From: Tritrichomonas foetus | Lineage: Eukaryota; Parabasalia; Tritrichomonadida; Tritrichomonadidae | DNA: 64,000 nucleotides | Direction: 5' to 3' | Assembly (NCBI GenBank): GCA_001839685.1 | Contig: MLAK01000700.1 | Span: forward strand, 1-64,000 | Part shown: positions 61,754 to 64,000 of the stretch, piece by piece | How the letters are laid out: each line of letters opens with the position of its first letter | Position numbering within the stretch: the first letter of the stretch is position 1 | Notes under the pieces: generated by a model | What the model saw: the letters and a program-made list of their open reading frames with translations, nothing else | Databases searched by the model: none | Told to the model about the DNA's origin: nothing | Translations under genes and position numbers: made by a program

Positions 61754-62689
61754 ATGGACGGCACAAATGTTAATCCTTTCATCCCGATTCCATCCAAACG
61801 TCGAAATATAATCATCACAATCTTCCAAACCATCCTCGCAATCATGAAATTCCCACTCTTTTTCATGTCATTTACCTTATCGTTTATTTATAATATGGTC
61901 GCTTCAATGATTCCCATCGCCCTACTCAAAAGGTTAGTCATGCAACTTACCTCAAAGATTCTATTCAAAATCCTCTTATTTTTATCAGGTTTATTGTCAA
62001 TAAATCCTCAGCCAACGCCTTTGATTGACACCTATTCAGTGCCACAGGAAGAAACAAAACCAAAAAGTGGTGACATAATTATTTCGAATTGCGCTTCTTA
62101 TTTAAACCTCTTCTGGCTTCAACAACAATTTTCACCAATTTTTGTAATTCCTTGTTTAGAATCAGATTCAGAAGTTTACGTTTTCAGTGTTTATGGTTTA
62201 TTGATGAGAATTTTAACCGTTCAACCACTTCGAAGACATCAAAAAGTTCCACTTTCTATCGTTATTCAACAATCTAAACAAATAAAATGCCCAATTGTGA
62301 TTTTCCCTGAAGCGGCTGTTACAAATGGTGAATATTTGATTAATTTTAGAGACTTTGGAAAAGATGTTGATGTAAATGATTTGAATTTTCATATTTATGG
62401 TTTTCTTCATTTTGGATCTTCATTTTCTCCAAATTTCACATTTGGAAATAGTATCTCCCATCTTTTCAGGATGATTGGAAGACCATTTTCAGGAATGAAA
62501 ATCAAAATGGCTCTTCCTCAAGACATCCCCCGAACAGAGTCAAATTCAATCGATTCTGCATGGATTGCAAAATGCAGGTCAATCATGGCAACTATCATGG
62601 GTGTGAAAATGGTAGATGTTGATGGAGCAGAGTTTGAAAAATACGCAAATAGGCGAATGAGCAAGAGAAAGAAAGAACATAAGGATTAA
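61754..62689 (+). CDS. PlsC/LPAT-like membrane protein with altered active site
   Basis: A 311-residue protein with two hydrophobic segments (about 18-57 and 68-83). Next comes DIIISNCASYLNLFWLQQQF (107-126), the position of the NHxSxxD motif of lysophospholipid acyltransferases, and IVIFPEAAVTNGEYL (181-195), the position of the FPEGT/S block. Both catalytic residues of HX4D are changed (His to Cys113, Asp to Asn118) and the Gly of FPEG is Ala. The topology resembles yeast Loa1/Vps66-type acyltransferases in the ER. It may be a non-catalytic relative or use different chemistry. Confidence 0.6.
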   Translation: MDGTNVNPFIPIPSKRRNIIITIFQTILAIMKFPLFFMSFTLSFIYNMVASMIPIALLKRLVMQLTSKILFKILLFLSGLLSINPQPTPLIDTYSVPQEETKPKSGDIIISNCASYLNLFWLQQQFSPIFVIPCLESDSEVYVFSVYGLLMRILTVQPLRRHQKVPLSIVIQQSKQIKCPIVIFPEAAVTNGEYLINFRDFGKDVDVNDLNFHIYGFLHFGSSFSPNFTFGNSISHLFRMIGRPFSGMKIKMALPQDIPRTESNSIDSAWIAKCRSIMATIMGVKMVDVDGAEFEKYANRRMSKRKKEHKD

Positions 62690-62927
62690 AAATGTTTTTA
62701 TTCATATAGAAAAATGTATTTTATCTTTTTTTATCATTGATCTTTCTTTAATCATTGATCTTTCTTTTATCATTTGAATCATTTATTATGATTAGAATCA
62801 TGAATCATTATTCATATGACTATCAATTTCAGTATAACTTGTCCGAAAAATGATTGTTTAATAAAATATCAGTAAAAAGAAAGAAATTTGAACGCATAAT
62901 CTATTTTATATATAAATATAAATACAT

Positions 62928-64000
62928 TTATAACTGAGAAAGTGGATTCAAAAATGGAAGCTCTGTAACATTCAATATGCTCAAATCATTTGTACTGAAT
63001 GGAGGATCTCTTTGATGACCAATAAGTGGCTCCTTTTGTAAAATATCCAAGAAAACTTTAAGTTTTGTTTTATCATTTCTTTTTTCTTTAGGTAATTTAT
63101 GCATTGAATCATTGAATACTTTTGCAAATCTCTTCATATTTTCCATATCGCATAATGTTACAGTGAAAAATGTTAATTTTTCATAATTACTAGATTTTTG
63201 TGTAAGTGCATGATTAATTAATTGCTTGTAAGCAACAACAGAGTCAACAAAGAAAACCGGAACAATGGAATAATCAGGCAATATTTGAACTTGCCCTTCA
63301 TCTTTATCTGTTAATTTAGAAATGCTTAATTCAATGATTGGATCTTTATCTCCTTTCTTGGTTTCACAATGTAAAGTTGGTCTTTGGAGAAGTTTTAAAT
63401 AATGTTTTCCAGATGAAATAAGTTTCTGATCAATTAAAGAAATATTTGATCCACATAGTCTTTTTCCATCACCGAGCAATTCAAAAGATAAAACAAGAAG
63501 TGAAGTAATTGGAAAATGAAAAAGATATTGTGCATCTTTAGCTTCATATTTGCCTGAGCGAAATCCAGCTTTTTTCAAGTTAATGGTGATTGGCGAGCAA
63601 GTTTCATCTGAAAATGTAACATATAAGTCAAGATTTGTCACCCCAGATTGAGGAGGAATGTTTAAAAGTGAATTTATTGTAATTACAAGTGAAATACAAT
63701 GTGAAGTTGGATTCATTGGTTCGCAAATGATCTCATAAAACGTTTTATTGACTTTTTCTTGTCTTTTTATTTCAAAAAGTGCATCAGTATCGATAAATTC
63801 TTCATTCATTTGTGGCAACTCAACATCTTCTTTCATTGTAATTTCATCATTTTCCTTTTTAACAACGTTTTTATTATCTTTGTTAATTTTCTGTTTGGGG
63901 TTTTTAATCTGAGATTTGGTTTTGGCACTTTTCATTGGAGTGGAAATGGGTGATGGGTTGTCAATATCATCATCAAACCATTTATCTTCATCATCATCTT
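62928..64000 (-). CDS. C2-like domain protein, N-terminus beyond the window
   Basis: The minus-strand frame is open from 64000 to the stop at 62928, at least 356 codons; the region before the first internal ATG (63935) is coding in style (acidic, DDDEDKWFDDDIDNPSP), so the start lies outside. After a Lys/Asn-rich disordered region, residues around SHCISLVITINSLLNIPPQS to LLVLSFELLGDGKRLCGSNI look like a beta-sandwich of C2 type. The C-terminal half is mixed and includes VVAYKQLINHALTQKSSNYE. No specific family is recognised. Confidence 0.6.
   Translation of the reverse strand, partial: DDDEDKWFDDDIDNPSPISTPMKSAKTKSQIKNPKQKINKDNKNVVKKENDEITMKEDVELPQMNEEFIDTDALFEIKRQEKVNKTFYEIICEPMNPTSHCISLVITINSLLNIPPQSGVTNLDLYVTFSDETCSPITINLKKAGFRSGKYEAKDAQYLFHFPITSLLVLSFELLGDGKRLCGSNISLIDQKLISSGKHYLKLLQRPTLHCETKKGDKDPIIELSISKLTDKDEGQVQILPDYSIVPVFFVDSVVAYKQLINHALTQKSSNYEKLTFFTVTLCDMENMKRFAKVFNDSMHKLPKEKRNDKTKLKVFLDILQKEPLIGHQRDPPFSTNDLSILNVTELPFLNPLSQL

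Overview
The window is very AT-rich eukaryotic DNA, most like a parabasalid protist (trichomonad, Tritrichomonas-like). The evidence is intronless single-exon genes, short candidate initiator motifs (TCA-pyrimidine type) just upstream of several start codons, an ankyrin/DUF3447-like gene of the kind trichomonads amplify, and a heavy load of Maverick/Polinton-like and cut-and-paste transposons. The species call is inference; the gene structures are read from the sequence.

Layout. 1-9.5 kb: decayed Maverick/Polinton-like locus (capsid-like protein, Walker A packaging-type ATPase, collagen-like fibre, basic and Arg-rich peptides). 9.9-11.4 kb: Harbinger-type transposase relic and a small membrane protein. 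11.8-16.2 kb: cellular genes (Nup107/Nup84-like, acidic low-complexity protein, fucosyltransferase-like copy 1). 16.86-23.40 kb: a nearly intact P/THAP9-like transposon with 18-bp terminal inverted repeats, an 8-bp target duplication and two convergent, mutually related transposases. 23.43-24.68 kb: tyrosine-recombinase element with long inverted repeats and an extra hairpin. 24.7-29.2 kb: a palindromic MITE, decayed DNA, a Tc1-type relic, a chromodomain-like relic and a 130-bp tandem satellite. 29.5-39.4 kb: second Maverick-like relic with two more fibre genes. 39.8-41.0 kb: 17-bp minisatellites in opposite orientations and a MITE. 41.3-46.7 kb: fucosyltransferase-like copy 2, enolase, ankyrin-like gene, tRNA-Lys. 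46.8-53.6 kb: second mobile patch (pogo-like element inside an Asn-rich frame, C2H2 zinc-finger frames, an internally deleted recombinase element, a truncated transposase, a MITE). 54.0-64.0 kb: cellular genes (CK1-like kinase, GH35 beta-galactosidase, Rxt3-like, SAPS-like, PlsC-like acyltransferase, partial C2-like protein).

The cellular genes have clean frames and no obvious operon logic. The mobile genes are broken by frameshifts and by many isolated in-frame stops, a pattern worth testing (see findings). The best candidates for undescribed systems are the two-transposase P-like element and the recombinase elements with terminal hairpins.
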